DNA from: Listeria grandensis FSL F6-0971 | GTDB taxonomy: Bacteria; Bacillota; Bacilli; Lactobacillales; Listeriaceae | NCBI RefSeq assembly: GCF_000525835.1 | Contig: NZ_AODD01000035.1 | Coordinates: forward strand, 1-43,665 | Direction: 5' to 3' | Length of the DNA stretch: 43,665 bases | In this document: positions 16,945 through 26,414 of the stretch, piece by piece | How positions within the stretch are numbered: the stretch's first letter is position 1 | How the letters are laid out: every line of letters starts with the position of its first letter | Notes under the pieces: generated by a model | What the model was told of the DNA's origin: nothing | Seen by the model: only the letters and a program-made list of their open reading frames with translations | The model's database searches: none | Made by a program: the position numbers and the translations under genes

Positions 16945-18126
16945 TTAATAGATTAAGCCAACGATTGTGGCTGTTAAGAAACTAACTAATGTGGCGCCGA
17001 ATAACAGTTTCAAGCCGAATCTGGCAACAACGATACCTTGTTTGTCGTTCAGGCTTTTGACTGCTCCAGCGATAATGCCGATGGATGAAAAATTGGCGAA
17101 AGATACTAGAAATACGGATACAATCGCGGTTGTTCTACCTGAGAAATTGAAATTGCCATTTTTCAAATCGGTCATCGCGACGAATTCATTGGATACCATT
17201 TTCGTTGCCATGATGCTTCCGGCTTTGACCGCTTCATCCCATGGAACACCGACCAGAAATGCGAACGGTGCAAAAACGTAACCGAGTAATTCTTGGAACG
17301 AAAGTCCGAAAATACCACTGAAAATGGCGTTGATCATCGCGATAATCGCAACGAATCCGATCAGCATCGCAGCAACGGTAATCGCCACTTTGAAACCGTC
17401 CATAATGTATTCGCCTAACACTTCGAAAAAGCTCTGTTTCGCTTCTTCTTTGACTTCGAGAATATCTTCTTGCTCGGTGACTTCGTATGGATTAATCATG
17501 GAAGCGATAATGAAACCACCAAATAGGTTAAGAACTAGCGCAGTTACGACATACTCTGGCTTTAAGAGTACCATATAAGAGCCGACGATGCTCATCGAAA
17601 CGGTTGACATCGCGGAAGCACAAAGCGTATACAAGCGATGTTTCGGCAGCAAGCCAAGTTCTTTTTTCACGGAAATGAAAACTTCAGATTGGCCGAGAAT
17701 TGCGGATGCGACGGCGTTATATGATTCTAGTTTCCCCATTCCGTTGACTTTACTTAACGCAAGACCGATATATTTAATGATAAACGGTAGGATGCGCCAA
17801 TGTTGCAAAATCCCAATAAGCGCAGAAATAAAGACAATTGGCAGTAACACACTTAGGAAAAAGGACATTTGACCCGTGTTGACAAGTCCTCCGAATACAA
17901 AGTTCACACCTTCTGCAGCGTAGGATAACAGTTTGCCAAAACCATCTGCAATCCCACTAATAAGCCAGTTTCCTGCGCTCGTGTTAAGAAGGATAAAGCC
18001 TAAGATGAACTGTAAAACAATCATGACGATAATCGGTCTAAATTTCACTTTTCTGCGGTCATTACTCGCGATCCAAGCGATGCCTAAGACAACAATCAAA
18101 CCAATAATACCAATTAGATATTTCAT
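16945..18126 (-). CDS. nupC: Concentrative nucleoside transporter (CNT family)
   Basis: A 393-residue polytopic membrane protein of the CNT/NupC family, importing nucleosides with H+ or Na+. Family features include the N-terminal helix pair, FGGLVNTGQMSFFLSVLLPIVF, SAILGQSEVFISVK (a hallmark of the transport core) and CASAMSTVSMSIVGSY. Its stop is 15 bases before the deoB start, so nupC, deoB and pdp form one transcript importing pyrimidine (deoxy)nucleosides, cleaving them and isomerising the sugar phosphate. The upstream region carries two LacI-type operators and a cre. Confidence 0.94.
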   Translation of the reverse strand: MKYLIGIIGLIVVLGIAWIASNDRRKVKFRPIIVMIVLQFILGFILLNTSAGNWLISGIADGFGKLLSYAAEGVNFVFGGLVNTGQMSFFLSVLLPIVFISALIGILQHWRILPFIIKYIGLALSKVNGMGKLESYNAVASAILGQSEVFISVKKELGLLPKHRLYTLCASAMSTVSMSIVGSYMVLLKPEYVVTALVLNLFGGFIIASMINPYEVTEQEDILEVKEEAKQSFFEVLGEYIMDGFKVAITVAAMLIGFVAIIAMINAIFSGIFGLSFQELLGYVFAPFAFLVGVPWDEAVKAGSIMATKMVSNEFVAMTDLKNGNFNFSGRTTAIVSVFLVSFANFSSIGIIAGAVKSLNDKQGIVVARFGLKLLFGATLVSFLTATIVGLIY

Positions 18127-18174
18127 TATGAATCCCCCAATAATTTAAAGTATAGAACAATTATTGCTATGTTT

Positions 18175-18256
18175 AGTAAAGCGGTTTATCAAGAATACTG
18201 AAACCTTTTTCAGCAAGCGTTTACATTCGCTTCTTAAAAAAGTAAAACGGTTTACT
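18175..18256 (-). promoter_or_regulatory. Control region of nupC: two LacI-type operators flanking a cre
   Basis: Two related palindromes, AGTAAAGCGGTTTATC (18175-18190) and AGTAAAACGGTTTACT (18241-18256), lie 66 bases apart centre to centre, roughly six helical turns. Between them the minus strand reads ATGTAAACGCTTGCT (18226-18212), a 13/15 match to the cre consensus. The neighbouring LacI-family protein is the obvious ligand for the paired sites, possibly by looping. A -10 candidate TATACT lies just upstream of nupC, but no convincing -35 is seen. Confidence 0.7.
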
Positions 18257-18318
18257 AAAAGTAAGTATATCATCATTAACAAGAGATGGGAAATGATATC
18301 CCTCTCTCGTTTTGATTT

Positions 18319-19332
18319 CTATTCTGCCTCAAGTCTCTTAGCGCTTTCGCGGACAATAAGTTTGAGCGGCATTTTTTTGTTTGCCATTTTTTCAGTCGGG
18401 TTTTGAATCGCTCTGAGCAAGTATTCTGCCGCGGTTTTGCCGATGTCGTAGATCGGTTGGCGAACGGTGGTTAGCGTTGGCGCCATGTATTCGGCGAGTT
18501 CAATGTCGTCAAACCCCACAATCGAGAGATCTTCTGGAATCGTGATACCTAGCTCCAGCGCCGCGCGGTAAGCTCCGACCACCATTTGATCATTCGTTAC
18601 GAACAGCGCCGTGATATCTGTCGTTTCAAGTAGTTTTTTCGTTGCGATGTAGCCGCCAGACATGGTTTGATCGCCTTCCATAATCCACGTGGTTGAAGCC
18701 GAGATTCCATGTTTCGTAAGGCAACCTTGATAGCCTTGCAATCGCTCCTCCACAGAGTAAAACGAGTCATCCGATGTAATGATACCAATCTTCGTGTGCC
18801 TTAGCGCAACGAGATGTTCCGTCGCCATGTATCCGCCTTCATAATCATCGATAAAAATATTGCCTTCTTCCCGGTGATGCCGTTTACGATCGAGCAAAAT
18901 ATACGGTTTATGCAGTGTCTCCAATTGCGTAAACACATTCGACGCCAGAATATTCGGGCTCGCAATAATCAACCCATCCACAGCCCGATGCAAAAGTTCC
19001 TCGACGTATAAATCCTCGCGCGTGCTGTCCTGCGACGAGTTACACAATAAAATCATATAATCATGCGCATTCAAATAGTCTTCCGCGCCCTTCACCATCT
19101 GCGAAAAAAATGGGTCCGTCACTTCCGGTACAATCATGCCGATCGTATTCGTCTGATTCGTCACCATATTTTTCGCAAAAAAGTTCGGTTTATAAGCTAA
19201 ATCTTTCGCGGTTTGAAACACTTTATTTCGTGTCGCTTCACTAAAACGACTCCCTTTTCCATTTAGAATCTGGGAAATCGTCGTTATCGAAACGCCCGTT
19301 TTTTCTGCAATATCTCGAATCGTTACACCCAA
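18319..19332 (-). CDS. LacI-family transcriptional regulator
   Basis: A 337-residue LacI/GalR repressor. The N-terminal HTH with TIRDIAEKTGVSITTISQIL is followed by the hinge and a periplasmic-binding-protein-like effector domain (TIGMIVPEVTDPFFSQMV, then IVGFDDIELAEYMAPTLTTV). It lies between deoC and nupC in the same direction, as in the Listeria deo locus (pdp-lacI-dra-deoR order in L. monocytogenes, from memory). The effector is probably a nucleoside or pentose derivative. Its likely targets are the two operators just downstream, before nupC, so it could control the nupC half while DeoR controls deoC. Confidence 0.9.
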   Translation of the reverse strand: MGVTIRDIAEKTGVSITTISQILNGKGSRFSEATRNKVFQTAKDLAYKPNFFAKNMVTNQTNTIGMIVPEVTDPFFSQMVKGAEDYLNAHDYMILLCNSSQDSTREDLYVEELLHRAVDGLIIASPNILASNVFTQLETLHKPYILLDRKRHHREEGNIFIDDYEGGYMATEHLVALRHTKIGIITSDDSFYSVEERLQGYQGCLTKHGISASTTWIMEGDQTMSGGYIATKKLLETTDITALFVTNDQMVVGAYRAALELGITIPEDLSIVGFDDIELAEYMAPTLTTVRQPIYDIGKTAAEYLLRAIQNPTEKMANKKMPLKLIVRESAKRLEAE

Positions 19333-19397
19333 TATGGCTCGCCTCTTTCACAGGAAAAATTACTTCTCCTCCATCATGCCACATTTTAATGATTTTG

Positions 19398-20072
19398 TTA
19401 ATAGTTATCTTTTGGATTTGCGTCATTTCCTGAAACAATCGATACGCCTGCGCTTGCTCCAATACGAGATGCGCCTGCTTCGATCATTTTATCCACGTCT
19501 TCTTTCGTACGGATTCCACCGGATGCTTTCACGCCGATATCTGGCCCAACTGTTTTGCGCATCAATGCGATATCTTCTGCTGTTGCACCGCCCGTGGAAA
19601 ACCCTGTCGATGTTTTAACGAAATCAGTTCCTGCTGCTACCGCTAAACGGCATGCGCGTTCTTTTTCTTCGTCGGTTAGTAGGCATGTTTCGATGATAAC
19701 TTTAACTAATGCTTTGCCTTTCGCGGCATCGACAACGGCTTTGATATCAGACTCGACTAATGCGTCTTTCTTATCTTTCAGAGCACCGATATTGATGACC
19801 ATATCGACTTCTGTTGCACCTTTTTGGATAGCGTCTGCTGCTTCGAATGCTTTTGTCACGCTTGTGTTGGCGCCAAGTGGGAAACCAATAACGGTACAAA
19901 CATCTACACCTGTTCCCGCTAATTGTTCGTGTGCTAACTCGATCCAAGTTGGATTGACGCAAACAGATGCAAAATTATATTGTTTAGCCTCAGCGGTTAA
20001 TTTTAAAATCATTTCCTTTGTTGTATCTGGTTTTAAAGCTGTGTGGTCGATCATTTTGGCGATATTCGTCAT
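19398..20072 (-). CDS. deoC: Deoxyribose-phosphate aldolase
   Basis: DeoC splits 2-deoxyribose-5-phosphate into acetaldehyde and glyceraldehyde-3-phosphate. The start is placed at ATG 20072, after GAGGAG, giving 224 residues starting [16 protein letters not shown]; a longer reading frame extends upstream but lacks a ribosome binding site and overlaps the promoter. The Schiff-base Lys is in DFVKTSTGF, the second catalytic Lys in GVKASGGIR, and the Asp in the [11 protein letters not shown] region is as in the family. First gene after the DeoR-type operator and promoter; 65 bases separate it from lacI, with no terminator, so the whole locus may be read as one transcript. Confidence 0.96.
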   Translation of the reverse strand: MTNIAKMIDHTALKPDTTKEMILKLTAEAKQYNFASVCVNPTWIELAHEQLAGTGVDVCTVIGFPLGANTSVTKAFEAADAIQKGATEVDMVINIGALKDKKDALVESDIKAVVDAAKGKALVKVIIETCLLTDEEKERACRLAVAAGTDFVKTSTGFSTGGATAEDIALMRKTVGPDIGVKASGGIRTKEDVDKMIEAGASRIGASAGVSIVSGNDANPKDNY

Positions 20073-20106
20073 GATTAATCTCCTCGCTTTTCGTTTATTT
20101 GTCTTT

Positions 20107-20159
20107 ATCATAATACATCCATGAACGTTTGTAAAGTTATATATGAAATTATGTTCAAA
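20107..20159 (-). promoter_or_regulatory. deoC promoter with DeoR operator
   Basis: On the minus strand TTTACA (20135-20130), 17-base spacer and TATGAT (20112-20107) form a good promoter. Upstream at about -42 to -59 is TTTGAACATAATTTCATA (20159-20142), close to the B. subtilis dra operator palindrome ATTGAACAAAATTTCAAT as I remember it, which lies at about -60 to -43. The operator overlaps the deoR stop codon. Confidence 0.75.
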
Positions 20160-21090
20160 GAAGTAATTCTTTCGCCGTGAACTGATCCGTGATTAATACA
20201 TTCGCATACTCGCCTTGAAGCGCGCCATGAATTGCGTCAACTTTCCTTGCGCCACCTGCAATAAGGATAGAACGTTCTTTTTGTTTAAGTGACTCCAACT
20301 CGATGCCGATTGTGCGAGCGTCAATTTCCGCACTGCAAATCTGACCGTCTTTATCGTAAAAACGAGAACAGATATCGCCGACGCCAATCGTTTGTAGTAA
20401 TTTTTTCTGGGCATCATTGAAATATCCTAATCGGAAAAGAAGTGCTTCGTCGCGAACAGTTCCTACCGTGAATACAGCGATATTGGCTTGTTTCCCCATT
20501 TCAATAATATGATGAATATGGCGATCTTGTTCTACCATTTCCTTCACGGTTGCGTTGTCAAAAATGACGGGAAGTGGCAAGTGACGCGGCATCGTCTGGA
20601 AATTTTCAGCGAACAAAGAGATTGTTTCCGATGCATACGTATTGACGTTAGAATGACTAATCCCGCCTTTTAGTTGAATCACTTCGACGCCTCGCACATC
20701 TTGTGGGCGAATTTTTTTGGCGACTTCATACATCGTTGTTCCCCAGCTGACACCTAAAATATCGCCATTTGTGACGGTTTCTTCGAGGTATTCAGCGCCC
20801 TTTTTGCTAAGGAAATCCGTTATCGTTGTATATTCCGTAGTTGGGGAGAATACGACGTGCGCTTCTCTCAAGTTATATTTTTCTTTGAGCGCGGTTTCGA
20901 GTGCGTCTAAATCGGCGAATGGGTCCGTGACTTTGATTTCCACATACCCGCTCTCTTTCGCAAATTGCAAAAGCCTGGATACTGTGGGGCGTGAAATCCC
21001 AAGTTGACTAGCAATTTCTTGCTGACTGTAGTCCGATTGATAGTAAAGTCGCGCAACTTCAATGCTGAGTTGTTGTTTTTGTTTATCCAT
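20155..21090 (-). CDS. deoR: Deoxyribonucleoside regulator DeoR (SorC type)
   Basis: A 311-residue SorC-family repressor, not an E. coli-type DeoR. The N-terminal HTH ([20 protein letters not shown], 21-40) is followed by a sugar-phosphate-binding domain with [27 protein letters not shown] and [11 protein letters not shown]. Lys141 in QLKGG falls at the same number as the Lys that forms a Schiff base with deoxyribose-5-phosphate in B. subtilis DeoR. It should repress deoC and the downstream genes until deoxyribose-5-phosphate accumulates. Its operator candidate overlaps its own stop codon, directly before the deoC promoter. Confidence 0.94.
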   Translation of the reverse strand: MDKQKQQLSIEVARLYYQSDYSQQEIASQLGISRPTVSRLLQFAKESGYVEIKVTDPFADLDALETALKEKYNLREAHVVFSPTTEYTTITDFLSKKGAEYLEETVTNGDILGVSWGTTMYEVAKKIRPQDVRGVEVIQLKGGISHSNVNTYASETISLFAENFQTMPRHLPLPVIFDNATVKEMVEQDRHIHHIIEMGKQANIAVFTVGTVRDEALLFRLGYFNDAQKKLLQTIGVGDICSRFYDKDGQICSAEIDARTIGIELESLKQKERSILIAGGARKVDAIHGALQGEYANVLITDQFTAKELLL

Positions 21091-21118
21091 TAAGGTTCCT
21101 CATTTCTAAAAGAATGAA

Positions 21119-21147
21119 ACTATGTACGCTATCCCGAATCGTGTCAA
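21119..21147 (-). promoter_or_regulatory. Promoter of deoR
   Basis: Consensus TTGACA (21147-21142), 17-base spacer, CATAGT (21124-21119) on the minus strand, 28 bases before the deoR ATG. A second perfect TATAAT lies upstream at 21221-21216 without a good -35. Confidence 0.7.
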
Positions 21148-21194
21148 GCCATGCCGGGTTGCTCATTTCCATCGCCAATTCCAACTGGTGGCAT
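21144..21194 (-). CDS. Possible 16-codon upstream open frame before deoR
   Basis: A tiny frame starts at ATG 21194, seven bases after AAGGAG, and ends at TGA 21146-21144, inside the deoR -35 box: MPPVGIGDGNEQPGMA. It would be translated only from a transcript starting at the upstream TATAAT (21221-21216). Nothing in the peptide suggests attenuation (no run of one amino acid). It may be chance. Confidence 0.2.
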   Translation of the reverse strand: MPPVGIGDGNEQPGMA

Positions 21195-21293
21195 TTTTTC
21201 ACTCCTTATCTTCTCATTATAAACAAACTCTATCCGAAATACACCCTATTCATCGATAAAGATTTTGATACGTTTAATTACACAACATGGAAA

Positions 21294-21325
21294 AGACTCA
21301 TCCACTGATAAAGAAGAATGAGTCT
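21294..21325 (-). terminator. Terminator downstream of the cystine-type ABC operon
   Basis: AGACTCAT (21294-21301) pairs with ATGAGTCT (21318-21325); on the minus strand TTTT follows. It ends the long sulfur operon before the deoR promoter region. Bases 21326-21422 show only a weak further inverted repeat around 21362-21389. Confidence 0.65.
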
Positions 21326-21422
21326 GCCATAATATTTAACTAATGCAATAAATACTGATTTTAGAACCTCCGTTCAAGAGGATTCTTCTAGACATTCTTT
21401 CTTGCTCTAGAAAATTTCTCCA

Positions 21423-22225
21423 TCAATACGCCCTCGACGCATCTCTTTGCCACTCTTCTTTAAGCGGTACAACAACTGGCGGAACTATTACATCGCCTGA
21501 TATCCGCTTCAAAAACTGGCGAGTTCGTTCTTTTTTTGGTGCACCGAACAGCTCTGCGGGACTGCCTTCTTCAACAACAACGCCATCTGCCATGAACAGG
21601 ACATGATCGGATACTTCTTTAGCAAACTGCATCTCATGTGTCACAACAACCATCGTCATGCCTTCTTCGGCAATGGCTTTGATCACTGCCAAAACTTCCC
21701 CAACTAGTTCCGGATCAAGCGCGGAGGTCGGCTCATCAAATAGGATGACTTCAGGGTTCAAGACGAGAGCTCGAGCAATTCCAACGCGTTGCTGCTGCCC
21801 ACCTGAAAGCTGACTTGGATAAAAATCGAGCTTATCTCCGAGTCCGACTTTTGCGAGGATGGCTTCACTGCGCATGCGGGCTTCGGATTTCTTTACTTTT
21901 TGGGCGATGATAAGCCTTCCATCACGTTTTCGATCACGGTTTTATGGGCGAACAGGTTGTAATGTTGGAAAACCATCGCGGTTTGTTTACGCAAAGCGAT
22001 GATGTCTTTTTTCGTTGCTTTTTCGGTTGCGACGCTCACATGACCAATGTCGATATGACCGCCATTTGGTTTTTCTAAGTAATTCAGGCAGCGTAGTAAG
22101 GTCGTTTTTCCAGAGCCACTTGGGCCTAAAATCGTGATTACTTCGCCTTTATTAATCGTTAAATCAATGCCTTTTAAGACTTCTTGGTCGCCGAATTGTT
22201 TTTTTATTCCTTGTAAACGAATCAT
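21423..22225 (-). pseudogene. tcyN: Amino-acid (cystine-type) ABC transporter ATPase with a one-base frameshift
   Basis: Two frames together encode a polar amino acid transporter ATPase. The first (22225-21893, 110 codons) has Walker [12 protein letters not shown] and Q-loop [10 protein letters not shown]; the second has [15 protein letters not shown], Walker [13 protein letters not shown] and [10 protein letters not shown]. At the join the sense strand reads GAAGGCTTATC (21917-21907); one extra base after GG gives [20 protein letters not shown] in one frame and a 267-residue protein. As it stands, Walker A and signature motif are on separate polypeptides, so transport should fail. The ATG overlaps the upstream permease stop by four bases. 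It is the last gene of the operon. A real mutation and a sequence error are both possible. Confidence 0.87.
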
Positions 22226-22932
22226 CCAATCCCTCCTTTATTATAGGCTGTGGCTTTGCGGTCAACGATGGACGCGATCAGCTCCATCACGATCGTGACG
22301 CCCCAATAGAGCAGACCTGCTGCGATAAATGCTTCGAGAAACTTGAGGTTGCTTGAGGCCACGATTTGAGCCGTGCCCGTGATTTCTTTAACAGAGACGA
22401 GAAAGGCGATTGAGGATGCTTGCAAAAAACCAACCGCAATGTTCGTCAAATTAGGAATCGATTGCGCGAGTGCTTGTGGTAAAATGATGCGCGTCATCAC
22501 TTGAAACTTCGTCATTCCAACGGAGTAACCGGCCTCCATTTGACCGCTTGGAACGGCGACGATGCCTGAACGGATAATTTCAGAAAGATAGGCTCCAGCG
22601 CTAAGTGACAGCGCGATAAGTACGAAAACCGTGATGGGGACGCTGTTGATATGGAAGGACCAGTCGTAGCGCTTCGCTAAACTGTCAAGTAAGAGTGGCA
22701 AACCAAAATAAATCAGCATGATGTGCATCACGATTGGTGTTCCGCGAACGAAGGATACATAGCCATTTGCCAGATGATACACGCCCTTGACGTGATAAAT
22801 ACGTGCTAGCGCGACGCCAAGCCCGATTAAAAAACCAAGAATCAGGGGTACAAATGTAAGCAGCAATGTCAAAGGAAGCGCCGTTAAAATTTCTTTAAAA
22901 GCCTCCCAGATAAACGGATAATCCAGTTGCAT
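22222..22932 (-). CDS. tcyM: Polar amino acid (cystine-type) ABC permease
   Basis: A 236-residue inner-membrane permease of the HisM/TcyM family with about five helices. The EAA loop reads [21 protein letters not shown], here split as [18 protein letters not shown] at about residues 137-154. [20 protein letters not shown] is the characteristic first conserved region. It pairs with the second permease just upstream and with the ATPase downstream. Substrate specificity for cystine or a related sulfur amino acid is inferred from the ytm-like context and the riboswitch. The M/L assignment between the two permeases is tentative. Confidence 0.85.
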   Translation of the reverse strand: MQLDYPFIWEAFKEILTALPLTLLLTFVPLILGFLIGLGVALARIYHVKGVYHLANGYVSFVRGTPIVMHIMLIYFGLPLLLDSLAKRYDWSFHINSVPITVFVLIALSLSAGAYLSEIIRSGIVAVPSGQMEAGYSVGMTKFQVMTRIILPQALAQSIPNLTNIAVGFLQASSIAFLVSVKEITGTAQIVASSNLKFLEAFIAAGLLYWGVTIVMELIASIVDRKATAYNKGGIG

Positions 22933-22953
22933 CGTTTGTTTCGCCTCCTTTTC

Positions 22954-23658
22954 TTAGTCTAATGCCATGATTGGCTTTTTATGCCGATTCACACGTTTTT
23001 CAAATGCTTTTGCGAGTTGTTCTAGGACTAGGACGACCGCATAATAAATGATCGACATCGCGATATAAACTTCTAGCGCGTGAGCCGTTGCCGCAATGAG
23101 TGTTTCACCGCGCCCCATCATGTCCATCAGCCCAATCGTGAAGGCAAGCGATGTATCTTTCAGCGAACTAATGACCGAATTCGCCACGTTTGGAAATGCG
23201 ATGCTAGCGCTCTGCGGCAACACGATTCTGAAAAAACTTTGCGACGGGCTCATGCCGACCGACATCGCCGCCTCTGTTTGCCCATAATCGACACCCTTGA
23301 TCGCACTTCGGAAAATTTCCGAGAAAATTGCCCCATCACGTAGCGCGTAAGTCACAATCACAAAATACGCCGGTGCCATCCGCGAAATATCGACGCCAAA
23401 CACGAGCAGTAACGCAGGCATTCCGTAAAATACCAAGAACAATTGAATCAACATCGGCGTCCCGCGAATAAAGGAAAGAAACACGACTACCAACTGACTC
23501 AAAACTGGGACTCGAAACAACCGAATCACCGCCAAAAGTAAGCCCAAAACAAGCCCAATTATCGTTGCATACAACAAAACCTGTAACGTTATCATCAAAT
23601 ATTCCAGCAACGTCGGAATAAAATCAAAAATCAAATGCCAATCAAATGCCTTCCCCAT
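22954..23658 (-). CDS. tcyL: Polar amino acid (cystine-type) ABC permease
   Basis: A 234-residue permease paralogous to the next gene downstream, with FLSFIRGTPMLIQLFLVFYG and the EAA loop AAMSVGMSPSQSFFRIVLPQ. The two permeases should form the heterodimeric membrane channel of the transporter, served by the lipoprotein encoded 21 bases upstream. Assignment to the TcyL slot is by order and similarity only. Confidence 0.85.
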   Translation of the reverse strand: MGKAFDWHLIFDFIPTLLEYLMITLQVLLYATIIGLVLGLLLAVIRLFRVPVLSQLVVVFLSFIRGTPMLIQLFLVFYGMPALLLVFGVDISRMAPAYFVIVTYALRDGAIFSEIFRSAIKGVDYGQTEAAMSVGMSPSQSFFRIVLPQSASIAFPNVANSVISSLKDTSLAFTIGLMDMMGRGETLIAATAHALEVYIAMSIIYYAVVLVLEQLAKAFEKRVNRHKKPIMALD

Positions 23659-23679
23659 TCGCGTTTCACCCCTATTTTT

Positions 23680-24507
23680 TTAGAAATCGACTGTGTAATC
23701 CGCACCAAGCCATTTTTTGCTCAATTTACTGACCACACCTTCTTCTTTCAATTCTTTGAGCGCCCCGTCCAAGTCATCCGATAACTGCGACTCATTTTTG
23801 CGTAACAAGAAGAAAACCTTTGAGTTCAACACAGGATCTCCGACAATTTTTTGCTGTGCATCGGCCTGATCGTTTAGTAATTTTACCGCGAAAGGCGTTG
23901 TAATCGTAGCATCGGCGCGTCCCGTCCTGATTTGATTGGTCGCATCATTATTTCCCGTTCCCGAATACACGATATTAATTTTGTTTCCATGCTCTTTATT
24001 ATATTTCTCCAAATACACCGCCGAATTACTCGTCGCACTCACGATTGCCGTTTTGCCAGCGAGATCCGCGACCGACTTAATATCCGTATTGGCCTTGTTC
24101 ACCGCCACCTGCAACGGAAAAACATTATATGGCTCCTTATTAAATAAAAACTTCTCCTTACGCTCATCGTTCACTTCCATTTGATGCGCCACGAAGTCGA
24201 TTTTATTAGTTTGCAAACTCAGTAATAAATTTGAAAAGTCCATCGTTTTAAACTCAAACTTGTACTGCGGTAATTTCTTATCCAGCGCCTTTACAAGCTC
24301 CACATCATATCCCGTCAAATTTCCCTTATCATCGATAAAGCAGATATTCGGAAATTGCGTACCAGTCCCAACTACAATCGTCTTAACATCCTTGCTGTCT
24401 TTCGTAAGCGCATCACTAGACGCCCCCGTATCCGTTCCAAGCCCACAACCCACGAGCAAAACACTACTTGCCACTACCAACAACGTCCCAAAAATCCATT
24501 TTTTCAT
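23680..24507 (-). CDS. Amino-acid ABC transporter substrate-binding lipoprotein
   Basis: A 275-residue SBP_bac_3 lipoprotein. The signal peptide ends in LLVGC with Cys21, so it is lipid-anchored outside the membrane. The binding fold includes GTGTQFPNICFIDDKGNLTGYDVEL, KTMDFSNLLLSLQTNKIDFV and AGKTAIVSATSN. It resembles TcyJ/TcyK of the B. subtilis cystine transporter; B. subtilis has two such proteins in its operon and only one is here. The ligand is likely cystine or an S-substituted cysteine (inference from neighbours). Confidence 0.9.
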   Translation of the reverse strand: MKKWIFGTLLVVASSVLLVGCGLGTDTGASSDALTKDSKDVKTIVVGTGTQFPNICFIDDKGNLTGYDVELVKALDKKLPQYKFEFKTMDFSNLLLSLQTNKIDFVAHQMEVNDERKEKFLFNKEPYNVFPLQVAVNKANTDIKSVADLAGKTAIVSATSNSAVYLEKYNKEHGNKINIVYSGTGNNDATNQIRTGRADATITTPFAVKLLNDQADAQQKIVGDPVLNSKVFFLLRKNESQLSDDLDGALKELKEEGVVSKLSKKWLGADYTVDF

Positions 24508-24518
24508 CCAATCTCCCC

Positions 24519-25058
24519 TTAATTCGAATTTACTAGCACGTCCAGATTTCCAAGTTCTGCAAACAGCGATTCATCCAAAACCTTGCGTAAAAAGATAATA
24601 TTGTCCCCTTCATATTCATGCTCATAAAACCCAACATACCCGCGATGTTCATAAATCGAAACGAGCCAAGGATGCCGCGTCGCCGTCGCCAAGTAAACCG
24701 CTGGTGCCTTAACCTGCGCCACTAAAACCTGTTCCTCGACATAATCCAGGAGCGCCGTCCCAACCCCTTGTCGCTTGAAATCCGGGTCCACCGCGAACCA
24801 CCAAATAAACGGATACGGCTGAATCGAGCGCTCACCTAAGGCCCACGGAAAAGCCACCGTCACCGTCGCAATAATCCTCCCATCGCGTTCCAACACATAG
24901 TTCGCATTCCGTCTGATATTCTCCTCCACCGTCGCCAAATCCGCCGTTGCCCCAACAAATTTGATATCCATATCCTTCAATGGCTTGTATCCGCGAATCG
25001 ACACATCATGCACAACCCCCGCATCTGCAAGCGTAGCTAACCGAATAACATCTCCCAC
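24519..25058 (-). CDS. ytmI: GNAT N-acetyltransferase, YtmI-like
   Basis: A 179-residue GNAT protein. The acetyl-CoA-binding motif RQGVGTALLDYVEE follows the strand WWFAVDPDFK; HPWLVSIYEHRGYVGFYEHEY is the C-terminal substrate part. Its place between a cystine-type transporter and two flavin monooxygenases corresponds to B. subtilis YtmI, which I understand acetylates the amino group of S-alkylated cysteines before oxidative S-dealkylation. That role is inherited from the family and the neighbourhood, not visible in the sequence. Confidence 0.82.
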   Translation of the reverse strand: MGDVIRLATLADAGVVHDVSIRGYKPLKDMDIKFVGATADLATVEENIRRNANYVLERDGRIIATVTVAFPWALGERSIQPYPFIWWFAVDPDFKRQGVGTALLDYVEEQVLVAQVKAPAVYLATATRHPWLVSIYEHRGYVGFYEHEYEGDNIIFLRKVLDESLFAELGNLDVLVNSN

Positions 25059-25070
25059 AAAAAAACCTCC

Positions 25071-26396
25071 TTAGTTTTGCGCCTCAACCTTGCTCGCGTA
25101 ACGACTTTCCTTAAACGGCAAATCCAAATTTCCACGCAGCGTATCGCTCGCATATTCCCGATCATAATACCCGCGCGCCTCCAAAATCGGAATCACTTTT
25201 GCAACAAAATCATCCAATCCCTCACCCAAAACGGGCGCTCCGAAAATGAAGCCATCCGCCGCCTTGCCATCAAACCAAGCGATCAACTCATCGGCGATTC
25301 CTTCCGGCGTGCTCACAAAAGCCGATTTTGGCGTCGTCACCCTGAGCGCCACCTCACGCAACGTCAAATTCTCACGCTTTGCCTCCTCCTTAATTTTTCG
25401 CGTCGCCGCCCGGAAGCTATTCTCACCGACCGTCCCAATATCCGGAAACGGCTCATCTAGCGGAAACTTCCCGAAATCAAAATGATCAAAAAAGCGACCA
25501 AGATACGCGAGTGCCTCCTCGTCTGACACCAAATTCTTAATCTCCTCATATTTCGCGTCCGCCTCGTCTTGCGTCTCACCAACAATCGGTGCAAACCCAG
25601 GGAAAATCTTAATCTCATCCGCGTTACGGCCATTCGCCACCGTCCGCGCCTTCACATCCTCATAAAACGCCTGCGCCTCCGCAAGCGATCCACCGTTCGT
25701 AAACACAGCGTCCGCACTCTTAGCCGCCAAATCCTTACCCGGCTCCGACGCCCCAGCCTGAAAAACCACCGGCTGTCCCTGCTTCGAACGACCAATATTC
25801 AGCGGTCCCTCCACCGAGAAAAAGCGCCCCTTATAATTCAACCGATGCAACTTTTCTTTATCGAAAAATTGCCCCGTCTCGCGATCCCGCACAAACGCGT
25901 CATCCTCCCACGAATCCCAAAGCCCTTTCACGACCTCCAAGTGCTCCACCGCAATCTCATAACGCAGCGCATGTTCCGGATGCGTTTTTTTACTATAATT
26001 ATTCGCCGATCCCTCAAGTGGCGAGGTCACCGCATTCCATCCAGCCCGACCATGACTAATCAAATCCAGCGACCCGAACTGGCGCGCCACCGTATACGGC
26101 TCACTATAAGACGTTGAAAGCGTTCCAACCAAGCCAATCCGCGACGTCACCGCAGCCAATCCCGAGAGCACCGTCAAAGGCTCGAACCGATTCAAAAAAT
26201 GCGGCATCGACTTCTCATTAATAAACAACCCATCCGCCACAAAAGCAAGCGTAAAACCAGCCGCCTCCGCCTTCAAGGCCTGCTCCTTATAAAACTCAAA
26301 ATTCACACTCGCATCCGCCGGCACACTCTCATGTCTCCACGCGTTCATATGCCCACCAGGACCATGCAACATTACGCCAAATTTAATTTTTCCCAT
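25071..26396 (-). CDS. ytnJ: Flavin-dependent monooxygenase, NtaA/SnaA/DszA family (YtnJ/CmoJ-like)
   Basis: A 441-residue bacterial-luciferase-fold monooxygenase of the long NtaA/SnaA/DszA/SoxA subfamily. Features include [17 protein letters not shown] near the N-terminus, [39 protein letters not shown] (the strongly conserved SxGRxGWNxVTS block) and [18 protein letters not shown]. It uses FMNH2 supplied by a reductase and O2. By analogy with B. subtilis YtnJ it would cleave the C-S bond of oxidised S-alkylcysteine derivatives. The FMN reductase gene in the same operon fits the need for reduced flavin. Confidence 0.88.
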   Translation of the reverse strand: MGKIKFGVMLHGPGGHMNAWRHESVPADASVNFEFYKEQALKAEAAGFTLAFVADGLFINEKSMPHFLNRFEPLTVLSGLAAVTSRIGLVGTLSTSYSEPYTVARQFGSLDLISHGRAGWNAVTSPLEGSANNYSKKTHPEHALRYEIAVEHLEVVKGLWDSWEDDAFVRDRETGQFFDKEKLHRLNYKGRFFSVEGPLNIGRSKQGQPVVFQAGASEPGKDLAAKSADAVFTNGGSLAEAQAFYEDVKARTVANGRNADEIKIFPGFAPIVGETQDEADAKYEEIKNLVSDEEALAYLGRFFDHFDFGKFPLDEPFPDIGTVGENSFRAATRKIKEEAKRENLTLREVALRVTTPKSAFVSTPEGIADELIAWFDGKAADGFIFGAPVLGEGLDDFVAKVIPILEARGYYDREYASDTLRGNLDLPFKESRYASKVEAQN

Positions 26397-26414
26397 TTCT
26401 TCATTTCCCCTTCC

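Noticed and set aside
20073-20111. Longer N-terminus of DeoC starting at 20111
   Set aside because: The extra 13 residues overlap the -10 box region and lack a ribosome binding site; GAGGAG precedes the ATG at 20072.
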